From Luzula sylvatica (taxonomy: Eukaryota; Streptophyta; Magnoliopsida; Poales; Juncaceae), in contig OX326957.1 of the NCBI GenBank assembly GCA_946800325.1, positions 61,649,070 to 61,713,069 on the forward strand: DNA of 64,000 nt, written 5' to 3'. A program made the translations under genes and the position numbers. Within the stretch, counting starts at the first letter, position 1, and the number at the start of each line of letters is the position of its first letter. The notes beneath the pieces are model-generated. The model had not been told where the DNA came from, did no database searches, and worked only from the letters and a program-made list of their open reading frames with translations. Shown in pieces: positions 32,405 to 44,727 of this stretch.

Positions 32405-34315
32405 ATGCGCGTATATCCTTCTCCTTCTTCTCCAACAGATCTGGAATCAGATCAAGGATTCAAGAGGCGTCTGAGAGCAATGGAGAAGATCGAGGCTGAA
32501 TCATTAGCTAATATCGAAATTGGACCCAAAAACAAGTATAAAAGAATGGGTTTTGAGGAGGAAGGAGAAGACGATGATGATATTTTGGAGGGGAAGTGGC
32601 TTCAGAGGAGGAGCGATACTAAGAAGTATGTTTATGCTTGTGCAATCTTTGCTTCTTTTAATTCCATTCTTCTTGGTTATGGTTAGTTCTTTTACTTTCT
32701 TTTTCCCTTTTTTGTTCGTTTAACAATTAATACTAATACAGTACTACAAACAAAAAAATCAGCCTTTTAGAGTAATTAGTTGGTTACTACTATTAATGGG
32801 TTTCTTTTTCTAATCGAAGAACTTGCTTGATATTTATTATAGTGGGTTCAGCTCTTAACTGTTTGTAGAAATGCCTGCAAGAAAATTTTCTTTATATCAC
32901 AAAATAACCGCGATGAAATAAATTCAAAAAAAATAATCATAATCATGCAATTCACAGATGTAGGAGTGATGAGCGGAGCCATCCTATACATAGAAAAAGA
33001 CCTCCACATAACCGAATTCCAAGAAGAACTCCTCGTAGGTTGCCTAAGCATAGTCTCGCTAATCGGCAGTCTAGCCGGCGGTCGAACCTCCGACTCGATA
33101 GGCCGAAAATGGACAATGGGTCTCGGCGCAATCGTCTTCCAAATCGGCGCAATCATAATGACCTTTTCGCCCTCCTTCACTTATTTAATGATCGGCCGAC
33201 TCTTAGCCGGAATCGGGATCGGTTTCGGCGCGATGATCTCGGCCGTCTATATCGCCGAGATCTCGCCAGCCGGCGCCAGAGGAACTCTAACTTCCCTCCC
33301 CGAGATTTGCATAAATATCGGAATATTGTTAGGTTATATATCTAATTACGCATTCTCGGGATTATCCGAGCATATAAATTGGAGAATAATGTTAGGCATG
33401 GGAGTCCTACCTTCGATATTCATCGGGTTCGCGCTTTTCGTCATTCCCGAGTCGCCTCGGTGGTTGGTCATGCAAAAACGTTTACAAGAGGCGAAAATGG
33501 TTTTGGTTAAAATAAGCGAGACCGATATAGAGGTCGAGGAAAGGATGGAGGAGATCGAGGAGGCGGCGAGGCTTTCGAAAGGGAGCGAAGATAAGGCCGT
33601 GTGGAAAGAACTCTTTTGTCCGTCGCCAGCTGTCGCCAAAATGTTGGCCGCGGGATGCGGGATTCAGTTGTTCCAACAAATAACGGGAATCGATGCGACG
33701 GTTTATTATAGTCCGACTATATTTAGAAACGCGGGGTTGAAGTCCGATACGGAGATTCTCTCCGCGACGGTCGGGGTTGGGTTCACGAAAACCATGTTTA
33801 TATTCGTCGCGATTTTTTTGATAGATAAAGTGGGGAGAAAACCGCTCTTGTACGTTAGTACTATCGGCATGACTTTTTGTTTGTTCGTACTTGGTGTCGC
33901 TTTGAGTTTAACGCATAGTGGGTTTAGTATAGATCTTGCTATTTGGGCGGTTTGTGGGAACGTCGCGTTTTTTTCGGTGGGTATGGGACCCGTATGTTGG
34001 GTTTTGTCGTCTGAGATTTTCCCCCTTCGACTGAGGGCCCAGGCGTCTGCGCTGGGCCAGGTCGGAGGGAGAGTTAGTAGTGGAATCGTTTCGATGTCGT
34101 TTTTGTCGCTTGCTAGGGTTATATCCGTGTCCGGTGTGTTTTTTGGGTTTTCGGCTATTTCGGCCGTGTCGATTGTTTTCGTGAAGTTTTGTATTCCCGA
34201 GACGAAAGGGAAGACGTTGGAGCAAATTGAAATGATGTTTAGAGATGGGAAGGAGTCGAATAGAGGTGAGGTCGAGTTTGGGGATGTAGAGCATTTGATA
34301 GGAGAGAGGAAATAG
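32405..34315 (+). CDS. PLT4: Polyol transporter 4-like (MFS sugar/H+ symporter)
   Basis: Two exons (32405-32681, 32958-34315) join as GGTTATG/ATGTAGGA to give GYDVGVMSGA, for 544 residues. All MFS sugar-porter marks are present: GGRTSDSIGRKW after TM2, RGTLTSLPE, PESPRWLV closing the first half, QQITGIDATVYYSP, LIDKVGRKPLL, and PETKGKTLEQIE at the C-terminus, with twelve hydrophobic segments. Sequence details (acidic EEEGEDDDD cytosolic N-terminus, KKYVYACAIFAS, GMGPVCWVLSSEIFPLRLRA) match plant PLT4-type carriers, which move polyols or monosaccharides with protons at the plasma membrane. An internal Met at residue 26 (32480) is an alternative start nearer the usual length. Confidence 0.93.
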
Positions 34316-35238
34316 GCTTTGTTTTGTTTTGCTTTTAGGTTAGTATTTTTTTAATTTTGTTTAATTTTGGTATTATACCGTTATATGGATAGGGATTTTT
34401 TTTTTATAGTGGAATTATATGTTTGATTGTTGATTGTAGATGAAATGAATAAAAATGAGATGATTTTCCACTAAGTCTGAATACTTTAGATTTGTGTGTT
34501 TAATTTGATACATTTTGTAGTGGTATTCTGACTGTTTCTGCCCTACCAATTTCAATTGGGAAAAGATGGCTTGATGAGTTGGCAAAAATGGATTAAGTGG
34601 ATTGATTAGCCTCTCTAATTGATTCGATTAAATATTAATTGACACGTTTAATTGACACGTAAATAATTTATAATATATTAATATTAATACATGTTAATTG
34701 AAGTGTCAATTCGATTAAACGGTCAATTAAATTACTAATCGAGTCAATTAATACTACTAATCAACCCATTTAATCCATTTATGCCACCTCATCATCTTTT
34801 TGGAGTTTGGGTTGGGTGTGTGTGTGTGTGGGGGTGGGTGGGTGGGTGTGTGTGTGTGTGTGTGGTTTTGAATATATAACCCCATTTCAATTTGGTAAAA
34901 TTTCAAATCATTGCATTTCATTTCATGGATAGAATTTTTAGGAGGAAAGAAATACTGAAACCAACTACTCATTAAAATGTCATTGTTTACCTAAGACAAA
35001 AATCTCTTATTGCATGAATCACTATTATTTGGAAAAATTACACATGATTATCAAGGATGAGTTTGAGATGTCAATATGTGTGTAATTTTATATCAAAAAA
35101 GTAGAATAAAAATAAATAACTCAAAAGATCAACCATACTTTGAACAAAAGCATTAAAAAAAACACAATAATCTTTCCTTTATGTAAGATTTAACATATTA
35201 TATAACAACAATACTATCATTAATTAATCATACTTGAC
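34316..35238. other. Intergenic
   Basis: Contains a block of attgacacg/cgtcaatta words (34620-34760) that recurs near the other GT32 copies, and a (GT)n tract at 34815-34864. No gene is seen. Confidence 0.5.
34815..34864. repeat. (GT)n/(GGGT)n microsatellite
   Basis: Compound run of GT and GGTG units. Confidence 0.9.
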
Positions 35239-36468
35239 CTAATTTAAGATTGCTTGAACAGAAGAATTGCAAAACAAACAACAATCTGAAATAATCTTTG
35301 CAATTACACTTCCCTTCTCCACCTTCATACCTCTACTTTGTCTATTCCATAGATGCAACGCGAAGCTCCCACTTCTAATCCATTTGAGTTTTCCTCGAAT
35401 CCATTTCGCGTGAGATTCGCTCGTGGGACCACTAAACAAACTCCCAATCCTGCTCCAATCGACGGGATAAAACGCCACGGGTTGCAGAACACTTACACTG
35501 TAATTCGAATTTCTTTCGACTCGCGAAAAAACTCGCGAGACGAGATACGGCCCGTTATGTCCCCATTTATTACCATCGAATGTAGAAGCAAATTCTTTTA
35601 TGAACTCGAATATAAGTGGATGTTTCTCATCAAACACCATCACGGCATTATTCAAACGACTCCAATTATGAGTTGTTACGTCTATAGTTTGTGCGCCGAT
35701 ACAGTTTTTCAAACCAACGAAGCTTCTCATGATTATAACATCGGTATCAATATAGATACCGCCATATTTGTACAAAATCAAAAGACGAACCAAATTCGAA
35801 AGGTTTTGCCCAAGAGCGACCTCTCCAGGGTCCACTTGTCCTTTTCCGAGTCGATTGTACCATGTTTCTGCCGGCGTCCCTTTAACGAGGTAATCAAAGT
35901 CGGGCGAAATTGTAGTGACTTGAAACCCGCTATCCAAGAAGGGTCTTAGAACCCGGTTCCCTTTTGATGAATCCATCGTGCTTGAGACGATAAGCAAACA
36001 CGCTTTTTTATGCGACTTGAACAAGCTCTCTATTGCGAATAGCTCTCTCGGACCGAAATCTTTCAATGGAGAAATCCAAGTCATGAAGAAACGAAGGCTA
36101 CAAGTCGAACCCAAGTTTGTCAAATTCGCGGAGGAGCCACTAAAGAATTCTGCGATTCTTTTCCCAAATCGACTTGGATTTACGCTGCGGGAGATATTCT
36201 TAATGAAAGTTCTGTTCTTTCGTGAAATTTTATAAGTAAGGCGAGGAATTTGATCTGATCTGATCTTCTCTGGCAGAGCTTCTTCCTTAAGAGACAGTAT
36301 AAAACCGGGTTCGGGACGCGGGTCTTGCACGGGAGGGCAAGTGGGTTCATCTTCGAAACGGAGAACAAGGCTAAAGCCATTGCAAAGGAGAAATATACTT
36401 AAAGAAAGGGCTACCAAAAAAGAAGGGAGAAGGAAAACCAAAGATAGAATCCTCTTTTGTTTAGGCAT
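35239..36468 (-). CDS. Alpha-1,4-glycosyltransferase family protein (GT32), copy 1
   Basis: Intronless, 409 residues from the ATG at 36468. An in-frame ATG at 36597 exists, but the start MPKQKRILS is shared with copy 2. Type II membrane topology: basic N-terminus, one TM at about 8-33, then a lumenal stem. The glycosyltransferase DXD motif is DTD at 241-243 in LYKYGGIYIDTDVIIM. The family's C-terminal conserved region follows (NNAVMVFDEKHPLI, WGHNGPYLVSRV, FYPVDW, LHLWN). This is the plant lactosylceramide alpha-galactosyltransferase-like family, probably in the Golgi; donor and acceptor are unknown. A TATATAA at 36725-36731 (minus) may serve it. It is one of three related copies in 17 kb and is intact. 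Confidence 0.92.
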   Translation of the reverse strand: MPKQKRILSLVFLLPSFLVALSLSIFLLCNGFSLVLRFEDEPTCPPVQDPRPEPGFILSLKEEALPEKIRSDQIPRLTYKISRKNRTFIKNISRSVNPSRFGKRIAEFFSGSSANLTNLGSTCSLRFFMTWISPLKDFGPRELFAIESLFKSHKKACLLIVSSTMDSSKGNRVLRPFLDSGFQVTTISPDFDYLVKGTPAETWYNRLGKGQVDPGEVALGQNLSNLVRLLILYKYGGIYIDTDVIIMRSFVGLKNCIGAQTIDVTTHNWSRLNNAVMVFDEKHPLIFEFIKEFASTFDGNKWGHNGPYLVSRVFSRVERNSNYSVSVLQPVAFYPVDWSRIGSLFSGPTSESHAKWIRGKLKWIRSGSFALHLWNRQSRGMKVEKGSVIAKIISDCCLFCNSSVQAILN

Positions 36469-36597
36469 TGCAATTTGCAGTGAAGAAGGAAGAAGAAGAA
36501 TGATTAAAATCAACTGTTTTAGTGGTGGTTGAGTGAGTTTATGAGTGATTCGTGATTGCAGAATGGCTTTTTCCTGTATAACTTGTCTTGATTTCAA

Positions 36598-39500
36598 TCT
36601 GTACAGGGATCATTGGCGGTTTCTAAAAAAGGTTTTTAAAAGGAAAATAAACAACGAAAATGAAATGATATGGTCGTGTGAGTGGAGGGAGGGAGGGAGG
36701 GAGTGAACGGTTAATACAAATGGGTTATATATGGTGTCCCCAAAACTCACCCGAACACCCATCCACGTGGCAAAAGTGTTTAAATAGATTGATTAGTATC
36801 ATTAATTGAATAAATTAACGGATTAATTAATTGATTAATTGAATTGACATGTCAATTAACATATATTAATAATAACATATTAAAATGAATTGACGTGTCA
36901 ATTAATCTTAATTTGAATGTTAATTAATTCAATTAATTTCAATTTATACACCTGATCAAGAATGTTCGATGAGATTGAAGGACATAATATATTTTCCTCC
37001 TTGAAAACACGAAATCGGTCCGTCAAAAAATATTATATCGAAGGTCGGTGGAGAACTAGATACTCCGTGGCTATTCCGACATCATGCAGATATTTCGCAC
37101 CGAAGATTAAACACGAATTTTTACGGGATATGGTGCTCTCAAAACTCACTCCAAGATGAAAAGAAGAGTGACAACTGATTAATATCATTTAATTTATGAA
37201 ATTAATAATTTAATTGATTGTTTAATTCAATTGACAGGTTACTTAATATTTATTAATATTAACATATTAAAATTATTGACGTGACAATCAAACATGTTGG
37301 GATAAAAATGGAAGCAAATATATTTTCTCAAGTTTTATAGTCACGTCGGTTTTTATTTGAGCCGAATAAACAATCGGGTGTTGGTGGGAACATGGGAAGT
37401 GATCAACACCCTCGTGCTCTATCCACCAAGCCTTGTGCATGTCAACGAAGTACATGTGTTTTAAACATGTATCTACTTAATATCAAATTATTTGGGTAAC
37501 TTTCGAGGCCGGATCAAGACCCAAATCATATTTTGTAAAAATATTCCAGAATCTTTTATTAATGAAATACTAAATTGTTTATACTATATTATATAATTTG
37601 CTAAAATGGGGGATTTCACACGAGAAAATATGGTCTTGACTAATTGTGAGTTTTCGTGCAAGTTGTTTTAACACATCGACTATGATTTTGTGTTAGTCAC
37701 CAATTGCGTTTGATTCGCGGTGAATTACGAGTAGAGTGATTATAGTTTGAATTCTAAATTGACGAAAATCGAATTTTCGAAGGCAAACAATCAATCAATG
37801 AGGAGAGCAAGACGGAAGTCAAAGCGTCAACCATACGAGGAAATCTATTTTGTGCAAATCAAAATAAAACTGATTTTATTCTTCCTTGCATACTTTCTAG
37901 GTCGAAGAGTACGTATGTTTCGATGTTCATGTGTGGCATAAGAGTACCGTAAATTTTAACATTATGTTGATCACAATTAAAGTATGATATGTTATTTTTG
38001 GATAAGATCAACTTATCTTGCTCTTACGGAAATTATGATTGGACTAAACAAATCGATATTAACAAATTGTTTGTCAATTCCTTTGAACATGTCCATTTGT
38101 TTATTTCAACCGCGCATAATCTTCGTCATGTTCACTTACACATCTAAATATAGTTATGAATTTTATAGTTGTTAACGAAAATCCACATCTAAGTATGAAG
38201 ATTCATGACCTTAAGTCAACTAATTAGCCACACCATTTTGTTATGATAATCAATAATGACATAGTATATTCTCATAATTGTGAATGTTCTCTAAAATATA
38301 CCATGTTCCTGACTTATAACATGCATCCATAATTAGTAAATCATAGTCATCAGTCCACTGACTTACTGGTGTGTATAAAGAAACTCATTACTTTGAAGTT
38401 TGAATATGTTTGTTATTATATGTATGACTAGGGATAATATATAATGATATTTACTTTGTGATCCATGATTCTACTATCAAAGTCTTCAACCTCGATGATA
38501 TGATCCAAATTAACATCTATAGTCTTATGATTTGGATATCTTTTATGCAAATAGAATGATTTTATTTTACATGTAGCCTTTTGAAAAGTCCAATTTGCAC
38601 ACGTAACTACGGTTTGAGTAGTGATGTACACCCTCTAGTACTTACCCCTCACACTCTTGATGACGTAGATATAGTTTAACATTTTCAAAATTAACACACA
38701 AAAATATGATTTAGCATTTTAATTTATGATTTAATTATCTTAATTTATGATTGAACATACAATTAATATGTTAAATCATGAATTGAAGTGTTAATTTTTA
38801 AGGTGTTAAACCATATTCAATTTATCAAGGATGTGGGAGGAGAGTTGGGAGTATGTCCAACATTTTCCTTACGATTTTGTCCAATTTGCAAAATTAGTTC
38901 TTTCGCCAGACCATCTAGCGAAAGAGGATGGTATTTCGCCATGGCGAAAGTGTTTAACCATAATTTTTGCATGCTAACCTAAAAAAGAAAATTAATTAAG
39001 TCACTTTTGCCAAACATTCTGGCGAAAAGGGGAAATAATATATTTTTTATAACTGTTTTCATTTTATTGCAGGTACCAGCACCTGTTCGGAGATTTTTCT
39101 GTAAGATTTCAGGGACCTATATGTAAATATGTCATTACTTTTTATTGGTATGTCCAAACTGAATTATGTTCATATTGTTATATTTTTTATTGTGCGTGGA
39201 ATGATTATGTAAAATTGGCTAGATTTATCGTGAATTTCCAATTTATTTGTATTTTTCTATTAATTATGGATTTATGTGATAAAATAGCATTACAAGATTT
39301 GTTGTGATGTTTAAAATTGTATAAAAAAAATTATGCATTACATACTTGTTGTGCATCTTTTCATGTTTTAAAATTTGTCTGTTTAATGAGAAAATAAAAA
39401 GATATTTTTTTTTAATAATTAGGTTAGATTTCTACGAAAACTTTTTCATTTTTTATGTCTTGTCATGTAAATAAATTTGAATGCTTTCTAAATTTTGTAA

Positions 39501-39990
39501 AATCATCAAAAAAATATCCTGTTTAATATACATATCTCTTTATTAATTAAATAAGCAATTCGACACAAAATAAATTTTATCTTGATAGATAAGAAAATCA
39601 TCTATTTTTCTTCTTGTTTTTTTTCAAGAGGTTCGATAAACGAAATGAGATCATATGGCGTACGTATGGTACAATCTTTTCAAATCATATTTTGAAGAAT
39701 ATATTTACGAATTTTTTGTAATTATATTTTGCTGAATTTTCTTGTGCGATATGCTTATTATGATCATCAAAAATTCCATTCACTCCGAGGAATGAAAAGA
39801 CCAACATCATAGTTTTTACGTTATATCATAATTTTCAATGTTCTTAAATTGATGCTTTGTTGCTTCTTTTTATAGTGTCTTCAAGACCCATCATATCCAA
39901 ATAAATTTTTTAACATCAACATTTCATGAGCAATTATCTTTACCCGCCATTTCATAATTATCTTTACTTTCGGGAGTCACTTAACAAGTT
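36598..39990. other. Intergenic, AT-rich
   Basis: Includes GT32-1 upstream DNA, a (gggagga)n stretch at 36685-36705, and repeated gacgtgtcaattaa words at 36840-36910 and 37230-37290. Small ORFs (for example 37747-37941, 38788-38982) have no domain. Confidence 0.5.
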
Positions 39991-40165
39991 CCTTAGATGA
40001 GCAATTATACACAACATGTTTTCGCAACAAAATATTGATTCTACGTTGGATATTTTATTCACACTATAAAACTAATTTCACTTAATTTAATTCACACCTT
40101 ACACCTCGTCATTCTGCTATCAATCATATTACGAAAACATGTTATGTAAAATTGCTCATCTAAGG
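39991..40165. mobile_element. MITE, 175 bp, with ~45-bp inverted ends
   Basis: The left end is CCTTAGATGAGCAATTATAC and the right in reverse complement is CCTTAGATGAGCAATTTTAC; both continue with acaacatgttttcg-like text. A related foldback lies at 49670-49846. Confidence 0.75.
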
Positions 40166-40511
40166 ACGAAGCATATGTGATGTGATATCGGCTATCTAAG
40201 AATTGGTACAAGTAAATGATAAAAGCTCCCAACACTAATCTCAAGTACAAATTCAACAATGAAAAATCAAATGAAATACTGTTAACAAATAATAAAATAT
40301 TTTAAATCCTAAAACCTTATAAAAAAATTTAATTACAACATAATATAATAATTAAATAAGATACAAAAATATAATTCAATGGTGACAAATGTCTTTTAAT
40401 ACAAATATAATGAAAACAAAATTATATTGCTAAACTAGGATAGTGGAGTCGATGAGACCAAATTGCTTGGTATCACGAGCTTTTGATTTCAACTACGCCT
40501 CAGAGCAGTTA
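40166..40511. repeat. Duplicated block, copy 1 (target of the Helitron)
   Basis: Matches 48836-49375 at its two ends (gacgaagcatatgtg at the start, ggatagtggagtc...caaattgcttggtatca near the end). The 49-kb copy is interrupted by a class B Helitron. The match resumes at 43858 after the inserted element. Confidence 0.65.
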
Positions 40512-40525
40512 TTATTATAGATAGT

Positions 40526-40740
40526 TCTAATCGGTAACATTGGGCCGTAAAATCCCGCTTCCACGTCGTAGTTACTGTAGCGTAGTTACTGTAGCTTCGT
40601 AAATATAATCCCTTCCTCTCCTCTCGCTCTCGCTTCTCCTGCTCTTTTCTTGCTCTCATTCTCTCAGAAGAACACCCAAACGCCAAACCCGCGAGTAAAA
40701 CCCTAGCTCCGCCAGAGGAAAAAGGCGATATCACGTTCTT
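40526..40740 (+). promoter_or_regulatory. Captured promoter and 5' leader, copy 2
   Basis: Same text as 13333-13760 (TCTAATCGGTAACATTGGG, TGGGCC, two ttactgtagc words, CT-rich leader, ccctagctccgccaga) without the inserted MITE. After gaaaaaggcgat the two copies diverge. Confidence 0.55.
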
Positions 40741-41429
40741 CTCTCAAAAAGCGACGAGGCGGACGATCTTCTTCTTGGCTTTTGATTCTGTGCCCTAGCT
40801 TGAAGAAGATAAAGAAGCAGCTTTGTTCTTCTTCCAGCTCGGGTCGCTATATCCGTCAAGGCCCATTTTTCGAGCTATCTTAAACGGTATCACCTCTATT
40901 CACTTTTTATTAACAGTACGTAAGACTCAAAAGCATTAATCAACTCATCCTCAATGCTAATTCTTCGATAAACCTTTCGTTTTCTTTGGTTTCAACTCGA
41001 AACAGGTACGAAAATGTTTCCTCAAATTTTTCGTTTTGTATTTAATATGATTCCTTCTTTTTATTAATTTATTGTGTTCTTTTTCCCTGATTTCCAGTAC
41101 TTTGCCGGTTGAAATTTTGTTGTGCCCCAATTTGTGGTTAAATTGAAATTTGTATACTTTCTTTTTTTCCAGATTAATAGAATTCAACATAATTGGACGA
41201 ATCGGTCGGCAAATCGAGCCGTTTAGCTATACTTCTGTCCAAGTCTGTTTATTAAGACCACGAGTCTATTTCCTTTTATTTTGATTTGCAGCAATAGAGA
41301 GGTAAGTCAATTTATTTTTTTGTCGAATTTTATACGCTGATGGTAATTACGTTGTTCAGGTATGTTAACAAACCTTCAAATTTTTAATCCTTAAACCCTG
41401 AATAAATGATATATTTTGTAACAGCATGT

Positions 41430-42372
41430 GTTGGAGCACGGAAAGCCTGACGAGAGCTCCTTGATTAGTTTCAATTTTGTATATTTTAGCTTTTGTTTTA
41501 GAAAAATTACAAAAACCGAGCATAAAAAACTAATCAAGGACGAGAGCTACAAAAACCGAGCATAAAAGATTACCTTTTGTTTTAGAAAAATTACAAAAAG
41601 CCTGACGAGAGCTCCTTGATTAGTTTCAATTTTGTAACAGCTTTTGTATATTTTTATGCCCTTTCTTTATTGTTTTTCAGATAAAATGGACGAGGATGTT
41701 GTGGCTCATGGGACTGCGGTACAAGCATCGTCAATCAATAGGAAACGGTACATTAGTTTTTATTTTTTATATTTTATCTTTGTTTCGAAAAATTTACGAA
41801 AATGCCCTTTGGTTTCTTTTTTCAGATAAAAGGGCTGAGAACGGATCAATATGAAATTGTGTGGTAATTTAGTTCAAGTCTTTTTAGATCATTTTAGGGC
41901 ATTTCTGCAAAAATACCAAGTTCATATTCTATTACAGATTGGTTGATTATCATTTTAATTCATTCATTATTTGTTGTATAGGTGAGCACAGATTTGAGCC
42001 TCAAAATCTCATGTCGACATGTTATCTTATTTTGTTCCGTATTTTGGTTGGAAATGACGTGCATTAAGTAATTCTTTCGATATTTGCGAAAACGACCCTT
42101 CAATTATGCCTATATATATATATATATTCTCAATTTGTTTATTGTTTGTTTATGAATAGCAGATCCTCACTGAATGTGGTTAGTTCCTCTCAAAATTAGG
42201 GTTGGGGGTTTTGGGCAAGGGTTTTTCAGGTAATTTTGAATTAATCGATTCAAGTATTTCAGTTGATTATGTTAACTTTATACTTCTTTCAATTGGCGTG
42301 CAGCAGTTTTGAAGAGTGCTTCAAATAATCTGCGACAGGAGCTGAGCTCGGATTCGGATATTGAGGAGTGAT
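41430..42372 (+). other. Exon-like pieces of an unidentified captured gene
   Basis: Short blocks between splice-like signals: HVLEHGKPDESSLIS (41434-41478), a start-like MDEDVVAHGTAVQASSINRK (from 41686) and a C-terminal-looking piece ending ELSSDSDIEE with TGA at about 42370. The 41.5-kb part holds local direct repeats of ccgagcataaaa and gacgagagct. I do not recognise the family; no continuous CDS can be built. Confidence 0.35.
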
Positions 42373-42889
42373 GCGAAGAGGTGGAGATTCATCTGATCTT
42401 TTGCGCACTGATATAGGCAGGTGGTCGAGCTTGGAATTGGCGTGGAGAAATTTCGAAGAGCCCTTCATGATAATCTCGAGTCATTAATTACAAATTACGA
42501 GTCGAGAAATTTAGGGTTCAAAGTATTCATTCAAGGCCTTATTTAGTTACATGTAGGTAATTTATTTAAATCAAAATACTATTTTCTAAAGGACATAAAT
42601 GCAAATATTTGTTTTCTCATTTTTTTTTTTTACTGCCTAGGTTGAGAGATTACGATTAATCGAAACAGAGAGAATTTAGCTAAAAATCGGAGGTTTATGA
42701 CAATCTGAAGTTATCAATTACTAATTACGAGTCGAGAATCGAAGTTTTTGAGCATTCAATTAAAACCTTCGTCGTTGACATAAACGAAATGGAATGAAAT
42801 TGGTGGAGATCCTACATGATTCAGGTAATTACTGGACTCCTCCATTTTGCTCCTTATTTTTTAAATGTTGATAAATGCTATTTTCTAGG

Positions 42890-43090
42890 GGGGTTTATAT
42901 ATTTAGTATTTACCCTTCTATAAAGCCAAAATATCATGTTTACCTTTGCAAAAATAAAAATATCGTATTTACCCTGTACAAAATCTTAAACTCATAATAT
43001 ATGACTCGAGTTGTAATATTAACAGTTGGCTAATTTTTTATATTATGTCAGATTTGGGTAAATATAGTATTTTTTTTTTTGTAGGGTAAA
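42890..43090. repeat. MITE-like foldback inside the Helitron
   Basis: Left text tatttacccttctataaagc...atcatgtttacc is answered by inverted gggtaaatatagta...gggtaaatatga at 43050-43095. Confidence 0.45.
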
Positions 43091-43827
43091 TATGATTGTT
43101 TAGAGTTTTTAGAAACGTAAAAAACAATTAATTTACATATGTATTCATTTAAAAAAAAATGCTTTTTTAATTTAAAAAAATTCTTAAACTTTTTGTAATA
43201 TATAATAATTAAAAAAAATTACTATATGTTATATGTTATATAATTTTAATATTTCATTCATTTCAAATATTCGACTTATGTATTATTTTTCTTGAAAAAC
43301 TAACATAAAATTATAATAAGTTGAACAATATTATTAAAAGAACATCTTGCAAATATTTAAAAATAAAATATCATAAAACTATTAAAAAGTACATAAAAGG
43401 AAAACTAAAATAAAAAGTAGATGTTTAAATAGATATTTTCTATGAATATATTTGCAAGATGTTTATTTATTATTATTTAATGTTAGTTTTTTATGAATAA
43501 AGAATGGAATATTAAAATTATATAAACAAAATATGTAATAATTAAATTTTTTTTAAATCACTACATGTTAAGAAGTGTTTATGAATTTTCTTAAAATTAA
43601 TAAAAAATAACAAAAATAACTTTTAATTATTACATATGAGATTTGGAGGGTATTTTGGAAAAAAACAATTAATATCATCCATAAGGAGTATTTTAAAATA
43701 AAAGTTTGGTAAAAAAAATTGCGCGGGGAAAAAGATAGAGGATTTTTTACAATATCAAAAAAAAATTAGGGGGTTAAAAATATACCAAATCACGAATGTG
43801 CGAATAATCATGACAAACTCGAGAGCT

Positions 43828-43857
43828 CCCGCGCAATTGCGCGGGGAAAAAGCTAGT
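43828..43857 (+). repeat. Helitron 3' terminus, class A
   Basis: 18-bp perfect palindrome followed by gaaaaag, CTAG and T. Confidence 0.85.
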
Positions 43858-44727
43858 TTTTGAGAAATTTTACTTTGCCTCCTCATTTCTCGTTGTTTTC
43901 CCAAAACCTTATTAACATCTTAATTAACATATCAATTAACGAGAAATACATTATTGATAATTTTTAAATATTAATTATTAAAGAAAATTTTCAAAAAATC
44001 CCTTAACTTAACTGTTTTGGATATTCTAAAAAAAATCTATCTTTTTGAAAACTCCAAAATAACCACTCTACTGAACTTTTATTTTCTAAAAAATATCATC
44101 CATGATTAGTTTTAAACTTTTAAGTCCTATAGCAGGATATTTGCAAATAAAAACTAGGTAGAGTTTTTTTTTTTTTGAGTTTTCAAAAAGATAAGAAATT
44201 TTTTAGAATATCCAAAAAAGTAAGTTGATTTGTATTATTGATTGTCTAATTTAACGATTTAATTGATCGTTTAATTGAATTGATACGTCAATTAACATTT
44301 ATCAAAAATGTATTATTGATTGTCCCAACATTTAATTGAGTCAATCAGAAATGTTAACAAATTTAATTTGTTACTTCATCAATGATATTGTGATTAGTTT
44401 GAGGATAATTATATTTTTCTTCCATATATGAGTATACTTTGGGTTGCAATAGAAACAAAACTTAAAAAAAAATGACACGTGTCCGCATTCGCATTCTGTG
44501 ACAGGTTGAACATTATATCGAGTAAATGATATGTAAAAACGTATGTATTGTAATAAAAAAAATATCACATATTTAAAATGTATAGGATACATTTCAGATA
44601 CATTTAAAGATGTACAAAACATAAAGGGAAAATATACGGAAAGATGATTGAGTACGACGTGTACGAAGTTAATTTTTGTCCATGTGCATAATCTTTTCTC
44701 ATTTGAGAATGCTTTTGAACATGAATT
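43858..44727. other. Continuation of the duplicated target block, then GT32-2 3' flank
   Basis: 43858-43990 matches 49376-49510 (agaaattttactttgcctc). From about 44330 the sequence is also found downstream of GT32 copy 3. No gene is seen. Confidence 0.6.

Larger units (their letters stand above)
40512..43856 (+). mobile_element. Non-autonomous Helitron-like element, sister of 13319-18104
   Basis: The 3' end is perfect for a Helitron: palindrome CCCGCGCAATTGCGCGGG (43828-43845), seven bases, CTAG (43853-43856), then T. The 5' border near 40512 comes from an unoccupied copy of the target at about 49366-49390, where agttatt runs straight into ttttagaaaattctactttg; in this locus the same flanks are 3.34 kb apart. 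Inside are the same captured promoter/leader as the 13-kb element (40526-40740), exon-like pieces (41683-41750 MDEDVVAHGTAVQASSIN; 42300-42372 ending SSDSDIEE and stop) and AT-rich filler. The first two bases are not the expected TC, so the 5' end may be off by several bases. No helicase is present. Confidence 0.75.

Noticed and set aside
33040..34294. ORFs opposite or out of frame with the PLT4-like gene
   Set aside because: Shadows of a well-supported coding exon.
40430..40510. Possible tRNA-derived SINE (gatttcaactacgcc as box B)
   Set aside because: Box A is not convincing and no poly-A/T tail or target duplication is seen; kept only as part of the duplicated block.
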